Origin: Legionella rowbothamii
GTDB lineage: Bacteria; Pseudomonadota; Gammaproteobacteria; Legionellales; Legionellaceae
DNA: 64,000 nucleotides
Direction of reading: 5' to 3'
Assembly: GCF_900639985.1 (NCBI RefSeq)
Contig: NZ_CAAAIM010000006.1
Location: forward strand, 186,001-250,000
The notes under the pieces were generated by a model. That model was not told where the DNA came from and did not search any database. It saw only the letters and a program-made list of their open reading frames with translations. This document shows positions 63,967-64,000 of this stretch, piece by piece (position 1 is the first letter of the stretch; every line of letters begins with the position of its first letter). Both the position numbers and the translations under genes were made by a program.

Positions 63967-64000
63967 ATGCTGCAGACCGAATTCAAACAACAAATTTTAT
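63967..64000 (+). CDS. Start of a gene cut by the window edge
   Basis: ATG at 63967 with the strong ribosome-binding site TAGGAG, reading MLQTEFKQQIL to the end of the window. Too short for a family. Divergent from the candidate borosin pair. Confidence 0.5.
   Translation, partial: MLQTEFKQQIL

Noticed and set aside
1-64000. Insertion sequences or transposase genes
   Set aside because: None recognised; the recombinases seen are tyrosine recombinases tied to the island.

Overview
The window looks like a mobile genomic island of a Legionella species. Evidence: AT-rich DNA, a type IV secretion locus of the genomic-island (PFGI-1/ICEHin1056-like) kind on the minus strand, and beside it the Legionella lvr regulators (lvrC = CsrA paralogue, lvrB, lvrA, and a divergent LexA/CI-like lvrR). 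The genus assignment is from recognition of these families, not a database search. Left edge (1-1976): partial hsdS and hsdM of one type I restriction-modification system. At 2197-2242 lies the 3' half of a tRNA-Pro(GGG) gene, read on the minus strand, followed by a P4-type integrase. This is the geometry of an attachment-site copy with the element to its right, so hsdM/hsdS at 1-1976 probably lie outside this element and the intact tRNA-Pro should lie beyond 64000. Region 3.7-22.4 kb (minus strand): a complete hsdRMS system, the antirestriction DNA mimic ardA, a small unknown gene, a Cas4-like/DEDD nuclease fusion (DUF2779-like), two tyrosine-recombinase-like genes, sbcC/sbcD and a large AAA/ABC-type ATPase with a zinc-hook motif and a RloC/PrrC-like C-terminal residue pattern. 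Two type I hammerhead ribozymes, each followed by the same hairpin/pseudoknot fold, sit at 10583-10641 and 14817-14871. They would cut a minus-strand transcript into sbcDC, recombinase-recombinase-nuclease and small gene-ardA pieces. Region 22.5-39.4 kb (minus): conjugation genes from the coupling protein TraD through TraG-, TraU-, VirB4-, TraB-, TraK- and TraE-like proteins, pilin-like membrane proteins and a PilL-like protein. No relaxase or oriT was recognised. Region 39.4-41.8 kb: lvrC, lvrB, lvrA and divergent lvrR with paired operator-like palindromes. Region 41.8-59.3 kb, nearly all plus strand: a dense accessory array of GNAT acetyltransferases (single, tandem and fused, one AAC(6')-Ib-like), aminoglycoside-phosphotransferase-fold kinases, an APH remnant, a GrpB-GNAT fusion, an S66 LD-carboxypeptidase/MccF-like protein, two beta-lactamase-fold hydrolases, a PNPOx-like oxidase and a methyltransferase. 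It looks like a collection of small-molecule-modifying or resistance functions. Region 59.5-64 kb: a small unknown protein, a POT-type transporter, an unknown 433-aa protein, and a two-gene unit of a 54-aa peptide and a methyltransferase closely resembling SonM/OphMA-type (borosin) backbone N-methyltransferases. This is a candidate split borosin RiPP locus. The window ends in the first codons of another gene whose promoter region carries an LvrR-operator-like palindrome. The three observations most worth following are the paired hammerhead/pseudoknot leaders, the candidate borosin pair, and the RloC-like ATPase on an island that also carries type I restriction and ArdA.
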